Origin: Tolumonas sp008015085
GTDB lineage: Bacteria > Pseudomonadota > Gammaproteobacteria > Enterobacterales > Aeromonadaceae
Assembly (NCBI GenBank): GCA_029265125.1
Contig: JAJUJX010000002.1
Location: 124,001 to 188,000, forward strand
Length of the DNA: 64,000 nucleotides
Reading direction: 5' to 3'
The notes under the pieces are model-generated. The model was given only the letters and a program-made list of their open reading frames with translations. It searched no databases and was not told the origin of the DNA. This document shows positions 24,260-33,759 of this stretch, one piece after another. The translations under genes were made by a program, and so were the position numbers. Positions within the stretch are counted from its first letter, which is position 1. Every line of letters begins with the position of its first letter.

Positions 24260-25158
24260 CAGACTTATCAGCACTATCAGCTCCTGACATTATTGAAACG
24301 TTAGACTATGAAAGTATTCTGGCGGAAAGAAAGGCGACATTAGTCAGCTTGTTCCCATCTGATGAACAGTCAGATGTAGAAGCGACATTGGCGCTGGAAT
24401 CAGAGCCAGCAGTTAAACAGCTGGAAGAAAATGCATATCGGGAAGTATTGCTGCGAAACCGCATCAACGATGCCGCAAAAGCAGTCATGATCCAATATGC
24501 TAATGATGCCGACTTAGACAATCTGGTCGCCAATTTTGACGTTGAGCGTCTGACCATTACACCGGCTGATGAAACCGCAGTGCCACCAGTCGATGCAGTG
24601 ATGGAGTCGAACGACGATTTAAGAAATCGCACACCACAGTCACTGGCCGCACTCTCTGTGGCTGGGCCAACAGCGGCCTATAAATACCATGCTCTGTCGG
24701 CGGATGGTCGGGTGTTAGACGCAGGAGTAACCAGCCCATCACCAATGCATGTTCTGGTATCTATTGTCAGCAGAACAGGTGACGGAACCGCAGAAGCCGA
24801 TCTTATTTCAATCGTTGATGCTGCGCTGAACGATGAAGACGTTCGCCCAGTCTGTGACATCGTGACAGTGCAATCTGCAGAAATCGTTAACTACCAAATT
24901 ACTGCAAAACTGTATGTCTCAAAAAATACAGATAAGCAATTAACGATTGCAGCGGCGGTTGCTGCTGCTCAAGCCTATGCAACCGCAAAACACAAAACAG
25001 ATAAAGACATCGCAAGGTCAGCGATATTTGCAGTATTACATCAAACTGGTGTTGTCAGTGTTGAACTGACATTACCAGCAACCGATATCTCGATTGATAA
25101 ATCACAAGCTAGTTATTGCACCGGAATAACCATTACGGCGGAGACAGCCGATGAGTGA
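24256..25158 (+). CDS. J: Baseplate wedge protein J
   Basis: 300 residues (P2 J about 302). PDIIETLDYESILAERKATLVSLFP is the characteristic start of the gpJ family, and RTPQSLAALSVAGPTAAYKYHALSADGRVLDA follows (in parts). Forms baseplate wedges with W and I. Confidence 0.93.
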   Translation: MTDLSALSAPDIIETLDYESILAERKATLVSLFPSDEQSDVEATLALESEPAVKQLEENAYREVLLRNRINDAAKAVMIQYANDADLDNLVANFDVERLTITPADETAVPPVDAVMESNDDLRNRTPQSLAALSVAGPTAAYKYHALSADGRVLDAGVTSPSPMHVLVSIVSRTGDGTAEADLISIVDAALNDEDVRPVCDIVTVQSAEIVNYQITAKLYVSKNTDKQLTIAAAVAAAQAYATAKHKTDKDIARSAIFAVLHQTGVVSVELTLPATDISIDKSQASYCTGITITAETADE

Positions 25159-25723
25159 GTTATTACCTAAATCAAGCACACAGTTTGAACGCAATTTGGC
25201 AACAGCCTGTGCTGCAGCATTTGAACTGCCAGTAGATATTCGCGACATCTGGAATCCGGACACCTGCCCGTCAGAGTTTCTTCCTTGGTTGGGAGAAGCA
25301 TTCAACCTAATGGGATACAACGGATGGGATCTGGCCGAATCAGACGATGCTCGCAGGGCATTAATCAAAGGCGCAGTACAAATGCACCGACATAAAGGAA
25401 CGGTTGGTTCATTACGGAATGTGATCAGACGGTTAGGGCTGGGTGAAGTAGAAATCATCGAAAATATCGGCGTACTGAATTATGACGTAACCCGCACATA
25501 TAACGGCTACATGGTGCATGGTGCCGATGAAATGCTGGCGGTTTACCGGGTAATTCTGAATCAACCAATTACAAATGACATGGCCGAAACGCTAAAAAAA
25601 ATACTGGCAGAGTTTGCGCCAGCGCGTTGCCATCTCGCCAGCCTGGAATATCAGGATGTACCAATCAGATACAACGCTGTCGCAAATTATGACGGCTCAT
25701 ACAACTATGGGAGTGCTGCATAG
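25151..25723 (+). CDS. I: Tail protein I
   Basis: 190 residues (P2 I about 176). LPKSSTQFERNLATACA and CPSEFLPWLGEAFNLMGYNGWD, with RRALIKGAVQMHRHKGTVGSLRNVIRRLG, are P2 gpI family signatures. Baseplate component linking to tail fibres. Overlaps both J (8 bases) and H (1 base). Confidence 0.93.
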   Translation: MSELLPKSSTQFERNLATACAAAFELPVDIRDIWNPDTCPSEFLPWLGEAFNLMGYNGWDLAESDDARRALIKGAVQMHRHKGTVGSLRNVIRRLGLGEVEIIENIGVLNYDVTRTYNGYMVHGADEMLAVYRVILNQPITNDMAETLKKILAEFAPARCHLASLEYQDVPIRYNAVANYDGSYNYGSAA

Positions 25724-26520
25724 TGGCTAATTTAACTGAATCATCAATATGGGAAGCGGGGATATATCAACTTGAAACTACAGATCCAGTTAAAGGTGGT
25801 GCAGATGGAATATCAAATGCACAAGCAAAGCAGTTAGCAAATAGAACTAAATACCTTAATGACAATAAAGCCCCATTAGCATCACCGACATTTACAGGAA
25901 CGCCAGCAGCGCCAACAGCAGCTGCAGACACAAACACAACCCAGGTGGCTACAACGGAATTTGTGGTAGGGCAGGCCGCGACGACAGCGCCGTTGATGGA
26001 TGGGACCGCGGCGGTTGGGGCATCGAAGAAGTTTGCGCGTCAGGACCATGTGCACCCTGCAGACACAAAAGCGGCGCCGGCAGGGGAGGTGGCATTTTTT
26101 GCAATGTCAACTGCACCGGCAGGATGGCTAAAAGCAAACGGTGCAGCGGTCAGTCGTACAACATACGCTGCCTTGTTTGCTGCAATTGGAACAATGTTCG
26201 GGTCGGGGGATGGTTCAACAACATTCAATTTGCCTGATCTGCGCGGTGAGTTTTTGCGTGGTTATGATGATGGGCGAGGCGTTGATGCATCGCGGGTGTT
26301 TGGATCTTTGCAGGACTCCACTCAAATTGGGCCCTGGATTGGTCGATACACAGTTTCACCAAATCAATTATATATCGCTATTGTTAATGGCGATGGTGAT
26401 GGCGCATCAAGTTCTTCATGGGTTAGTTATACATCAAGCAGTTCAGTCGGAGTCACTGGTAACACTTATCAAAAAATTCGGCCCCGCAACGTATCGCTCT
26501 TGGCTTGCATCAAATACTAA
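25723..26520 (+). CDS. H: Short tail fibre protein with collar domain
   Basis: 265 residues from GTG 25723, far shorter than P2 H (about 669). The N-terminal NLTESSIWEAGIYQLETTDPVKGG attaches to the baseplate. Next is one short repeat (PLASPTFTGTPAAPTA), then DHVHPADT and a tail-collar domain (AFFAMSTAPAGWLKANGAAVSR ... FNLPDLRGEFLRGYDDGRG). The C-terminal receptor-binding tip ends in IRPRNVSLLACIKY. Host-range determinant. Confidence 0.88.
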   Translation: MANLTESSIWEAGIYQLETTDPVKGGADGISNAQAKQLANRTKYLNDNKAPLASPTFTGTPAAPTAAADTNTTQVATTEFVVGQAATTAPLMDGTAAVGASKKFARQDHVHPADTKAAPAGEVAFFAMSTAPAGWLKANGAAVSRTTYAALFAAIGTMFGSGDGSTTFNLPDLRGEFLRGYDDGRGVDASRVFGSLQDSTQIGPWIGRYTVSPNQLYIAIVNGDGDGASSSSWVSYTSSSSVGVTGNTYQKIRPRNVSLLACIKY

Positions 26521-26531
26521 TGGAGTAAGAA

Positions 26532-27104
26532 ATGGATATTTACAATTACAGCGCATCAACAGGCGAATTCATTAGTCATGATGTTGCCGATGAATCCCCG
26601 TTAGAGCCGGGGGTTTATTTAATACCGGCGCTGGCGACAACAATCAAACCACCTGAAACAACAGAAAATGAAGCTGCTGTTTTTGATAAAGAAAATCAAT
26701 CGTGGAACGTAGTTTTAGACTATAGAGGTACATCTTTATGGGATAAGTTATCTGCCAGTAAAGTAACTGTATTATTGGGGCAAACGCCGGACGAACTCAA
26801 CGCCACACCAGTAGTGCCAACAATTGATTATCCAACATGGGATGATGGTTCTAGTGCATGGGTAACTGATGCTGCTGCGCAGCTATCAGCCGTAACATCA
26901 GCCGCAAATGCTGAAATCGAGAATTTGCTGACTACTGCTACAACCAAAATCGCCCCGCTCCAGGATGCTGTTGATCTGGGTATAGCAACAACCGAAGAAA
27001 CAGCATCACTAACAGCCTGGAAGACGTACCGTGTTGCAGTAAACCGAGTACCAACACAATCAGGCTATCCGACAACTATCGACTGGCCACCAGTGCCAGA
27101 ATAA
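26532..27104 (+). CDS. G: Tail fibre assembly protein
   Basis: 190 residues after H (11-base gap). It begins MDIYNYSASTGEFISHDVADESPLEPG and ends AWKTYRVAVNRVPTQSGYPTTIDWPPVPE, the usual end of tail fibre assembly chaperones (Caudo_TAP/DUF4376-like). It should help fold and trimerise the fibre. P2 G is about 175 residues. Confidence 0.85.
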   Translation: MDIYNYSASTGEFISHDVADESPLEPGVYLIPALATTIKPPETTENEAAVFDKENQSWNVVLDYRGTSLWDKLSASKVTVLLGQTPDELNATPVVPTIDYPTWDDGSSAWVTDAAAQLSAVTSAANAEIENLLTTATTKIAPLQDAVDLGIATTEETASLTAWKTYRVAVNRVPTQSGYPTTIDWPPVPE

Positions 27105-27122
27105 CCACTGTCACTGCCTCAA

Positions 27123-27148
27123 TGTTGTAACAACAATCCGCCACAACA
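27123..27148. promoter_or_regulatory. Late-promoter activator dyad before tail sheath operon
   Basis: TGTTGT-N14-ACAACA, about 78 bases before the FI start codon. CAAAAT, a possible -10, begins about 15 bases after it. Confidence 0.7.
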
Positions 27149-27225
27149 CCACGCGATAACCGCAAAATAAAGCCAGTGGCATCATCTCCAAAACTCCCTA
27201 ATCCGGATAAATGGAGAAATGCCAC

Positions 27226-28398
27226 ATGGCAACAGATTACCACCACGGCGTGCGGGTCACAGAAATCAGTGACGGCGTGCGAACCATCAGAACAGTCTCA
27301 ACAGCCATCATCGGCATGGTCTGCACGGCACAAGATGCCGACGCGACAGCATTTCCGCTGAATGAACCAGTGCTGATCACCAACGTAAACACCGCCATCG
27401 GCAAAGCAGGCACGCAAGGCACTTTATATAAAGCGCTTGATGCTATCGCTGACCAAGCCACGCCAGTCATTGTGGTTGTGCGCGTAGCCGAAGGCACAAC
27501 CGAAGCCGAAACAATCAGCAATATCATCGGCACAACTACAGCCGATGGTAAATACACCGGCATGAAAGCATTGCTGGCAGCACAGACAAAACTGTCTGTT
27601 AAGCCGCGCATTCTGGGTGTGCCGGGGCTAGATAGCCTGCCAGTTGCAACAGAACTCATCAGCATTGCACAAAAGCTACGGGCATTCTGTTATGTCAGTG
27701 CTTATGGTTGCGAAACCAAAGAAGCCGCAGTGACCTACCGTGACAACTTTGGCGCCCGTGAAGTCATGGTGATCTGGCCTGACTTTGTAGGGTGGGACAC
27801 AACAACCAGCGCAAACATCACACTATGGGCAACCGCTCGGGCATTGGGTTTGCGTGCAAAAATCGACGAAGACACTGGCTGGCACAAAACACTGTCAAAC
27901 GTGGCAGTGAATGGCGTCACCGGCATTTCAAAAGACGTGTATTGGGATCTGCAACTCACATCAACCGATTCCGATTACCTGAACAGCAACGAAGTCACCA
28001 CGCTGATCCAGCAAGACGGCTTCCGCTTATGGGGTTCACGCACCTGCTCTGACGATCCATTGTTCTGCTTTGAAAACTACACCCGTACCGCGCAAGTACT
28101 GGCAGACACCATTGCCGAAGCGCACATGTGGGCCGTCGATAAGCCAATCACACCAACACTGGTGAAAGACATCATCGAAGGCATCAACGCCAAGTTCCGT
28201 GAGCTGAAAGCACTGGGTTACATCGTCGATGGTAAAGCCTGGTACAACACCGAACTGAACAGTGAAACCACACTGAAATCAGGCAAGTTATACATCGATT
28301 ACGACTACACACCGGTACCGCCGCTGGAAAACCTCATGTTCCAGCAGCGCATCACCGACACCTATCTGGCCGATTTCGCCAGCAAGATTGCAGCATAA
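27226..28398 (+). CDS. FI: Tail sheath protein
   Basis: 390 residues (P2 FI about 396). ATG 27226 starts ATDYHHGVRVTEISDGVRTIRTV, the family signature; the frame extends 15 bases further upstream but this start fits known sheaths. CSDDPLFCFENYTRTAQVLADTIAEAHMWAVDKPI (in parts) is the conserved C-terminal region. Contractile sheath. Confidence 0.95.
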   Translation: MATDYHHGVRVTEISDGVRTIRTVSTAIIGMVCTAQDADATAFPLNEPVLITNVNTAIGKAGTQGTLYKALDAIADQATPVIVVVRVAEGTTEAETISNIIGTTTADGKYTGMKALLAAQTKLSVKPRILGVPGLDSLPVATELISIAQKLRAFCYVSAYGCETKEAAVTYRDNFGAREVMVIWPDFVGWDTTTSANITLWATARALGLRAKIDEDTGWHKTLSNVAVNGVTGISKDVYWDLQLTSTDSDYLNSNEVTTLIQQDGFRLWGSRTCSDDPLFCFENYTRTAQVLADTIAEAHMWAVDKPITPTLVKDIIEGINAKFRELKALGYIVDGKAWYNTELNSETTLKSGKLYIDYDYTPVPPLENLMFQQRITDTYLADFASKIAA

Positions 28399-28408
28399 GG
28401 GGGCATAA

Positions 28409-28924
28409 ATGGCACTGCCACGTAAATTAAAAAACATGAACCTCTTTGTAGATGGCGACAACTGGCAAGGTCTCTGTGAAGAGTTCACACCAGCAAAGCT
28501 GACCAAGAAATTTGAAAAATATCGCGGCGGCGGCATGGCCGGTGCCGTCGGTGTGGATATGGGTTATGAAGATGATGCGCTCAACACCGAATTCACACTG
28601 GGCGGCTTTGAAGTCAAAGCGCTGCAGAAACACAGCGCAGCCAAGCATAACGCCGTGTTGCTGCGTTTTGCTGGTTCATTCCAGCGTGATGATACTGGCG
28701 AAATCTCAGCAGTAGAAATCGTCCAGCGTGGCCGCATCAAAGAAATGGATAACGGGAACTACAAAGTGGGGGATAACTCCACCATGAAAGTCTCAATGGA
28801 AAACAGCTACTACAAAGTCACCGTAGATAACGAAGTCATCATCGAAATCGACACCGTGAACATGGTCGAAAACGTAAACGGTGAAGACATGATGGCAGCA
28901 CACCGCACCGCCATCGGTCTGTAA
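28409..28924 (+). CDS. FII: Major tail tube protein
   Basis: 171 residues (P2 FII about 172). ALPRKLKNMNLFVDGDNWQGLCEEFTPAKLT is the diagnostic start. Forms the inner tail tube. Ten bases after the sheath gene; followed by a hairpin at 28931. Confidence 0.95.
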   Translation: MALPRKLKNMNLFVDGDNWQGLCEEFTPAKLTKKFEKYRGGGMAGAVGVDMGYEDDALNTEFTLGGFEVKALQKHSAAKHNAVLLRFAGSFQRDDTGEISAVEIVQRGRIKEMDNGNYKVGDNSTMKVSMENSYYKVTVDNEVIIEIDTVNMVENVNGEDMMAAHRTAIGL

Positions 28925-28930
28925 TTCAAC

Positions 28931-28956
28931 ACTGCCGGGTAATGCCGGCAGTTTTA
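28931..28956 (+). terminator. Hairpin terminator/attenuator between tube and E/T genes
   Basis: ACTGCCGG-GTAATG-CCGGCAGT followed by TTTT, 7 bases after the tube stop and 20 before gene E. It probably lowers expression of E and the tape measure relative to sheath and tube. Confidence 0.72.
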
Positions 28957-28975
28957 AAATATCAGGGGAAACGCA

Positions 28976-29275
28976 ATGACAGAACCAGTTATCAAACCAA
29001 TCACATTAGAAGAACCAATCAAACGCGGTGATACAGAAATCACTGAAATTCAGATCCGCAAACCAAAGGTCGGAGAACTTCGCGGCGTCAGTCTGTCACA
29101 GCTGATGCAGATGGATGTATCAGAGCTGACCAAAATCATGCCACGCATTACACAGCCAACGCTGACGGCGGAAGAAATTCAGAATATGGATCCAGCCGAT
29201 TTAATCCAGGTAGCCATCGAGGTGGCCTATTTTTTGGCACCGAAAGCACTGAAAACGGAATCCCTGACAGCGTAG
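28976..29275 (+). CDS. E: Tail assembly chaperone E (unshifted product)
   Basis: 99 residues (P2 E about 91). EEPIKRGDTEITEIQIRKPKVGELRGVSLSQL (in parts) identifies the P2 gpE family. It assists tape measure/tube assembly. A slippery heptamer T-TTT-TTG at 29230-29236 in the reading frame allows a -1 shift near the 3' end. AGGGGAA ribosome site upstream. Confidence 0.93.
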   Translation: MTEPVIKPITLEEPIKRGDTEITEIQIRKPKVGELRGVSLSQLMQMDVSELTKIMPRITQPTLTAEEIQNMDPADLIQVAIEVAYFLAPKALKTESLTA

Positions 29276-29400
29276 AAGACGCAATGGCCGATGTGGCCGT
29301 GATATTCCACTGGCCGCCTTCTGAAATGGCGGCTTTTTCGCTTTCAGAGCTGATGAACTGGCGCAAGCGTGCAATAGAGAGGTCGCAGAGTGAGCAATAA
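28976..29400 (+). CDS. E': Tail assembly chaperone E+E' made by -1 frameshift
   Basis: After codon 87 (TTG, ending 29236) a -1 shift continues as GTESTENGIPDSVEDAMADV and on to WPPSEMAALSLSELMNWR-like sequence (here MAAFSLSELMNWR), ending at TAA 29398-29400. The fused protein is 141 residues, close to about 142 in P2 E+E'. The E' frame has no good start of its own and overlaps the T start, so frameshifting is the only sensible route. Confidence 0.88.
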
Positions 29401-31996
29401 TCTAAAACTACAAATTATTCTGGCTGCTGCCGACAAGCTCACAGCGCCAATGCGTCAAATGCTACAGGGGAGCAATAAACTTGCAGCAGGGTTAAAAGAT
29501 GCCAAAAAACAAGCGGCGGAGCTGGATGCCGTAAATATCGACATTAAAAAATATCGAGACCTGAGCCGTAATATTGGTATCACATCCAATGAGTTGAAAA
29601 CTGCCAGAGCCAGAGCCGAGGAACTGGCAAAGGGAATCAACGCAACAACATCACCAACAAAAGCCATGGTGAATGAATTCACGCGCGCAAAAACCGTAGT
29701 GAATGAATTGCAGGGCAAACACACCGCATTGATCAACAAACAGCAAAAGCTGCGTGAAACCATGAGTGCAGCAGGCGTCAATGTCAGAAGCTTGGCATCA
29801 GAACAGCGCCGCCTGAAATCAGAACTGACAACAGCAAGTCAAAAAGTTGAACAGCAGAGAAATGCGATTGAAAAGCTTAATAATATTCAAAAGCAATTGG
29901 CGTCAGCTAGGAAGGTATACTCATTAAATCGTGAAATTGAACAACAAAAAGAGCTGGATAGGCTAAATGCTATAAATGGAAAGTTGCAGGCTATAAAAGC
30001 CAACTACCAAAAAAACAAAGAACTGCAGGCCCGCATGGCGGGAAGAGGTGCAGGATTAATAGTCGGAGGAACCGCCGTAGGGGCAACTGCAGTAAAACCA
30101 ATCATTGAGTTTGCAAAAGCCGAAAATGCAGCAACAGGCCTGAAAGTATCAATGATGGGGGCCGGCGGAGTCGTCAGAAAAGAATTTGGTGCAATAAATG
30201 AACTCGCAAACAGATTAGGAAACCGGCTGCCAGGAACAACGTCAGAACTGCAAAACATGATGAGCGTGCTGATCCAGCAAGGCATGACTGCGAAAGCTAT
30301 TCTGGGCGGAGTTGGAGAGGCTACTGCCTATCTGGCTGTTCAGATGAAATTGCCATACGAACAGGCGGCGCTTTTCTCTGCGAAGTTGCAAGACGCAACC
30401 GGAACAGCAGAGAAAGACATGATGAGCCTGATGGATGTTATCCAGCGAACGTATTATCTGGGTGTTGATAACGACAACATGCTTCAGGCATTCGCAAAGT
30501 TGAGTCCAGCATTATCTGTTCTTAGAAAAAGAGGGTTAGAAGCCAGCAAAGCATTAGCTCCATTGATTGTAATGGCAGATCAGTCAGGCATGGATGGGAG
30601 CGCGTCAGGTAACGCATATCGTAAAGTATTTCAAATGTCGATGAATGCCGACAAAGTGCATGATGCCAATACAGGCTCACTACTTGGAACGGGCATTAAA
30701 TTAAACTTTACAGATGGAAAAGGTGAGTTTGCTGGCATAGATAAGCTTATGTTTGAGTTGGCAAAGCTTAAAAAACTGAATACAGAAAAACGACTCGCAA
30801 CCTTAAAAGACATATTTGGCGATGATGCTGAAACACTGCAAGTGCTGACAATTTTGATTGAAAAAGGACATGCAGGCTATGCAGATGTGCAGAAGAAAAT
30901 GGCAGATCAGGCAGACATTCAAAAACGAGTTAATGAGCAACTTGGCACTCTGACAAATTTATGGGATGCAGCGACAGGAACATTCACCAACGCTTTAGTA
31001 AAATTCGGTGAATCGGTAGCACCAGAAGTAAAAGCGATAACAGAATGGATAGGGAATTTGTCTGAAAGGCTGGGTAAATGGTCAGAAAGACATCCAGTTC
31101 TGAGCGCCGGGATCATGAAAACAGTAGCGGCAGTTTCTGCGCTGATGATTGGGCTTGGCGGCCTATCTCTGGCATTGGCTGCAATACTTGGCCCGTTAGC
31201 GTTATCAAAATTTATTTTTACTTCTCTGGGTATAAAAATCCCGATATTTAGTAGCGCGGTCAGATTTTTACTTTCACCGTTAGCAATGTTAAGAAACGTC
31301 CTACTGACAGTAGGAGCCGCAATGATGACAACTCCAATTGGTTGGGTGATTGCAGGGTTGGCGGCAATTTCATTTGGTGTCGTTATGTTGTGTAGACACT
31401 GGGAGGGAGTAAAAGCATTTCTTGGCGGTTTCTTTGAGGGTTTTTGGTCAAAGATGGGGCCGATGAAGCAGTATTTTGAAACCGTATGGACGGTATTTAA
31501 AGGAATAGGGAGTGCTATAGGCTGGGTGGTGGATAAGTTCTCAGAGCTAATAGCGCCAGTAAAATATTCAAGTACTGAGCTGACAAACGCCACTAACGCA
31601 GGGAAGCGATTTGGTGAAGTGGTTGGTCAAGCTATCAATATAATTTTATCTCCATTACAAAAATTGATGGAGGGAATTCAATGGGTAATTGATAACTTCG
31701 ATAAAATCGGTGGAATAGGGGCGAAGGTTAATGCCCAACAAATTGCGGCAAATCCAGCACTGGCAAGCGGATATGTAACAGGGAATTATAGCCCGGTTAT
31801 TTCAACAAATAACTACAAGCCGGTCACAATGCCTAAACCCACAGTAAATTCATCCGTCGTTCATGCGCCAATTACGGTAAATGCCCAGCCTGGGCAAGAT
31901 GCAAAAGCCATCGCCGCAGAAGTGCAAAAACAACTGGATGCAGCACAGAGAAACGCCCGTAAACAATCACGCAACAGCCTGAACGACAGGGATTAA
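29390..31996 (+). CDS. T: Tail tape measure protein
   Basis: 868 residues (P2 T about 815), GTG start at 29390 within the E' end. The N-terminal LKLQIILAAADKLTAPMRQM is typical. A long coiled-coil lies at about 30-215. The TP901/P2-type core follows (LANRLGNRLPGTTSELQNMMSVLIQQGM). Several membrane-like helices lie at about 580-665, including AGIMKTVAAVSALMIGLGGL. Sets tail length. Confidence 0.95.
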   Translation: MSNNLKLQIILAAADKLTAPMRQMLQGSNKLAAGLKDAKKQAAELDAVNIDIKKYRDLSRNIGITSNELKTARARAEELAKGINATTSPTKAMVNEFTRAKTVVNELQGKHTALINKQQKLRETMSAAGVNVRSLASEQRRLKSELTTASQKVEQQRNAIEKLNNIQKQLASARKVYSLNREIEQQKELDRLNAINGKLQAIKANYQKNKELQARMAGRGAGLIVGGTAVGATAVKPIIEFAKAENAATGLKVSMMGAGGVVRKEFGAINELANRLGNRLPGTTSELQNMMSVLIQQGMTAKAILGGVGEATAYLAVQMKLPYEQAALFSAKLQDATGTAEKDMMSLMDVIQRTYYLGVDNDNMLQAFAKLSPALSVLRKRGLEASKALAPLIVMADQSGMDGSASGNAYRKVFQMSMNADKVHDANTGSLLGTGIKLNFTDGKGEFAGIDKLMFELAKLKKLNTEKRLATLKDIFGDDAETLQVLTILIEKGHAGYADVQKKMADQADIQKRVNEQLGTLTNLWDAATGTFTNALVKFGESVAPEVKAITEWIGNLSERLGKWSERHPVLSAGIMKTVAAVSALMIGLGGLSLALAAILGPLALSKFIFTSLGIKIPIFSSAVRFLLSPLAMLRNVLLTVGAAMMTTPIGWVIAGLAAISFGVVMLCRHWEGVKAFLGGFFEGFWSKMGPMKQYFETVWTVFKGIGSAIGWVVDKFSELIAPVKYSSTELTNATNAGKRFGEVVGQAINIILSPLQKLMEGIQWVIDNFDKIGGIGAKVNAQQIAANPALASGYVTGNYSPVISTNNYKPVTMPKPTVNSSVVHAPITVNAQPGQDAKAIAAEVQKQLDAAQRNARKQSRNSLNDRD

Positions 31997-31998
31997 TT

Positions 31999-32493
31999 AT
32001 GCTGACCGAACTGCTATTAAAACAAAGCGTAGGTGCATACAACCCGATGATGGCATTCGGGTATTTCATCTTTAACCTATACACAACCCCATACCAGACT
32101 AACCAGCATGACAAAGAGTGGCGACACCCGAGCAATAACCGGGTCGGCGCACGACCGTCATATCAATTTGTAGGGGTAGGTGAAGAAACTATCACCCTGT
32201 CGGGTGTACTGATGCCGGAAATCACTGGAGGGCGGGTATCGTTGGAACTGCTGGAAAAAATGGCAGATACCGGAAAAGCCTATCCACTGATTGAAGGTTC
32301 AGGCGTGTTCTATGGCTTGTTCATCGTTAGGAAAATATCAAAAACCAAAACAGAATTTTTCAACGATGGCGCCCCCCGCCGCATAGAATTCAGTGCTGAA
32401 TTCACCCGCATTGATGACAAAAACCGTGGCTTGCTTGGCATCCTTGATGTCAGCGATCTCGATTTTGGCAGCACATTAGGTGGGTTGTTATGA
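31999..32493 (+). CDS. U: Tail protein U
   Basis: 164 residues (P2 U about 159). MAFGYFIFNLYTTPYQTNQHDKEWRHPSNNRVGARPSYQF (in parts) is the gpU hallmark. Needed for tail maturation. Overlaps D by ATGA-type junction (32490-32493). Confidence 0.94.
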   Translation: MLTELLLKQSVGAYNPMMAFGYFIFNLYTTPYQTNQHDKEWRHPSNNRVGARPSYQFVGVGEETITLSGVLMPEITGGRVSLELLEKMADTGKAYPLIEGSGVFYGLFIVRKISKTKTEFFNDGAPRRIEFSAEFTRIDDKNRGLLGILDVSDLDFGSTLGGLL

Positions 32494-33638
32494 GCATCAC
32501 TGACGTACTGACAAATCCGCTGGATATCCTCAAAGGCGAAGTGCCATCACCGCAATACAAGGTAGTCATTGATGGCACAGACATTACCAACAAAATAAAG
32601 CCACGCCTGATGAACCTGACGCTAACCGACAATCGCGGGTTCGATGCTGATCAGTTAGAGCTGCAACTGGACGACAGTGACGGGTTGCTCACCATGCCGC
32701 GTCGGGGTGCAACCATGCGCGTCTGGCTTGGGTGGAAGGGATCACCACTAATAGACAAAGGCAGTTTCACCGTTGATGAACTGGAACATGCAGGCGCGCC
32801 AGACACACTGACTATCACAGGCCGATCTGTTGATTTCAGAGAATCGCTGAACGTAAAAAAAGAACGCTCATTTCATGGCAAAAAACTCAGTGAAGTCATT
32901 GATACCATTGCCAAAAATCACGGCCTGTTAAGTGTATTAAGTACATCACTAAAAGACGAAGTGATTGACCACATAGACCAGACAAACGAATCAGACGCCG
33001 CCTTTCTGGTCCGTTTGGCTAAACAATTCGATACCATCCCGACAGTAAAAGATGGCCGGTTGTTATTTGTCAGGGCGGGGCTGGCACTGACAGCGACAGG
33101 AAAGGCCATGCCTGCTGTTGTCATTAATCGCAGATCAGGTGATCAACACAGATTCAGCATCGCTGATCGTGATGCTTACACCGGGGTAGTGGCCTACTGG
33201 CACGACAAGAAAAAAGCCGAAAAGAAAACGGTAAAGCTGAAACGTCGTAAGAGAAAAAAGAAAACTACCGCCGAAACCAGCACGACAACCGCTACTGATA
33301 CGACCACGCCGGCTGCAGTAGTGAAAGAAAATGAATTGCTGATCGGTAGTGATGAAAACGTAAAACACCTGCGGTACATCTACGCCAATCAGAAAAATGC
33401 TGAACGGGCAGCAAAAGCAGCCTGGCAACGCCTGCAACGTGGTGTAGCAGAATTCAGTATCACACTGGCAACAGGGCGACCTGAGCTCATCACAGAACTA
33501 CCGATCACAGTGAAAGGCTTCAAACCGCAGATAGACGAAGGCAGCTGGTTATCAGTCAAAGTAGTGCACCATGTTGGCGATAACGGTTACACCAGTCAGG
33601 TCGATTTAGAAGTAAAAATTGATGAGCTTCCAGAGTGA
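32490..33638 (+). CDS. D: Late control protein D (baseplate hub)
   Basis: 382 residues (P2 D about 387). Typical beginning: PSPQYKVVIDGTDITNKIKPRLMNLTLTDNRGFDADQLELQLDD (in parts), and KKLSEVIDTIAKNHGL. Hub of the baseplate. Residues about 237-285 form an unusual Lys/Arg- then Thr-rich insert (KKKAEKKTVKLKRRKRKKK, then TTAETSTTTATDTTTP), probably a surface loop. Last structural gene; cargo starts about 120 bases downstream. Confidence 0.94.
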   Translation: MSITDVLTNPLDILKGEVPSPQYKVVIDGTDITNKIKPRLMNLTLTDNRGFDADQLELQLDDSDGLLTMPRRGATMRVWLGWKGSPLIDKGSFTVDELEHAGAPDTLTITGRSVDFRESLNVKKERSFHGKKLSEVIDTIAKNHGLLSVLSTSLKDEVIDHIDQTNESDAAFLVRLAKQFDTIPTVKDGRLLFVRAGLALTATGKAMPAVVINRRSGDQHRFSIADRDAYTGVVAYWHDKKKAEKKTVKLKRRKRKKKTTAETSTTTATDTTTPAAVVKENELLIGSDENVKHLRYIYANQKNAERAAKAAWQRLQRGVAEFSITLATGRPELITELPITVKGFKPQIDEGSWLSVKVVHHVGDNGYTSQVDLEVKIDELPE

Positions 33639-33759
33639 GATCAGTTTGGGATATTTTTGATCAAGTTCATGAAAATCAGAGTAAATACTTCGTATTCTAA
33701 AGCGAATGGATGCCATTTGAATTCTAAGTGATTCAGCTTGAATGGAGATCGTCGAAGTC

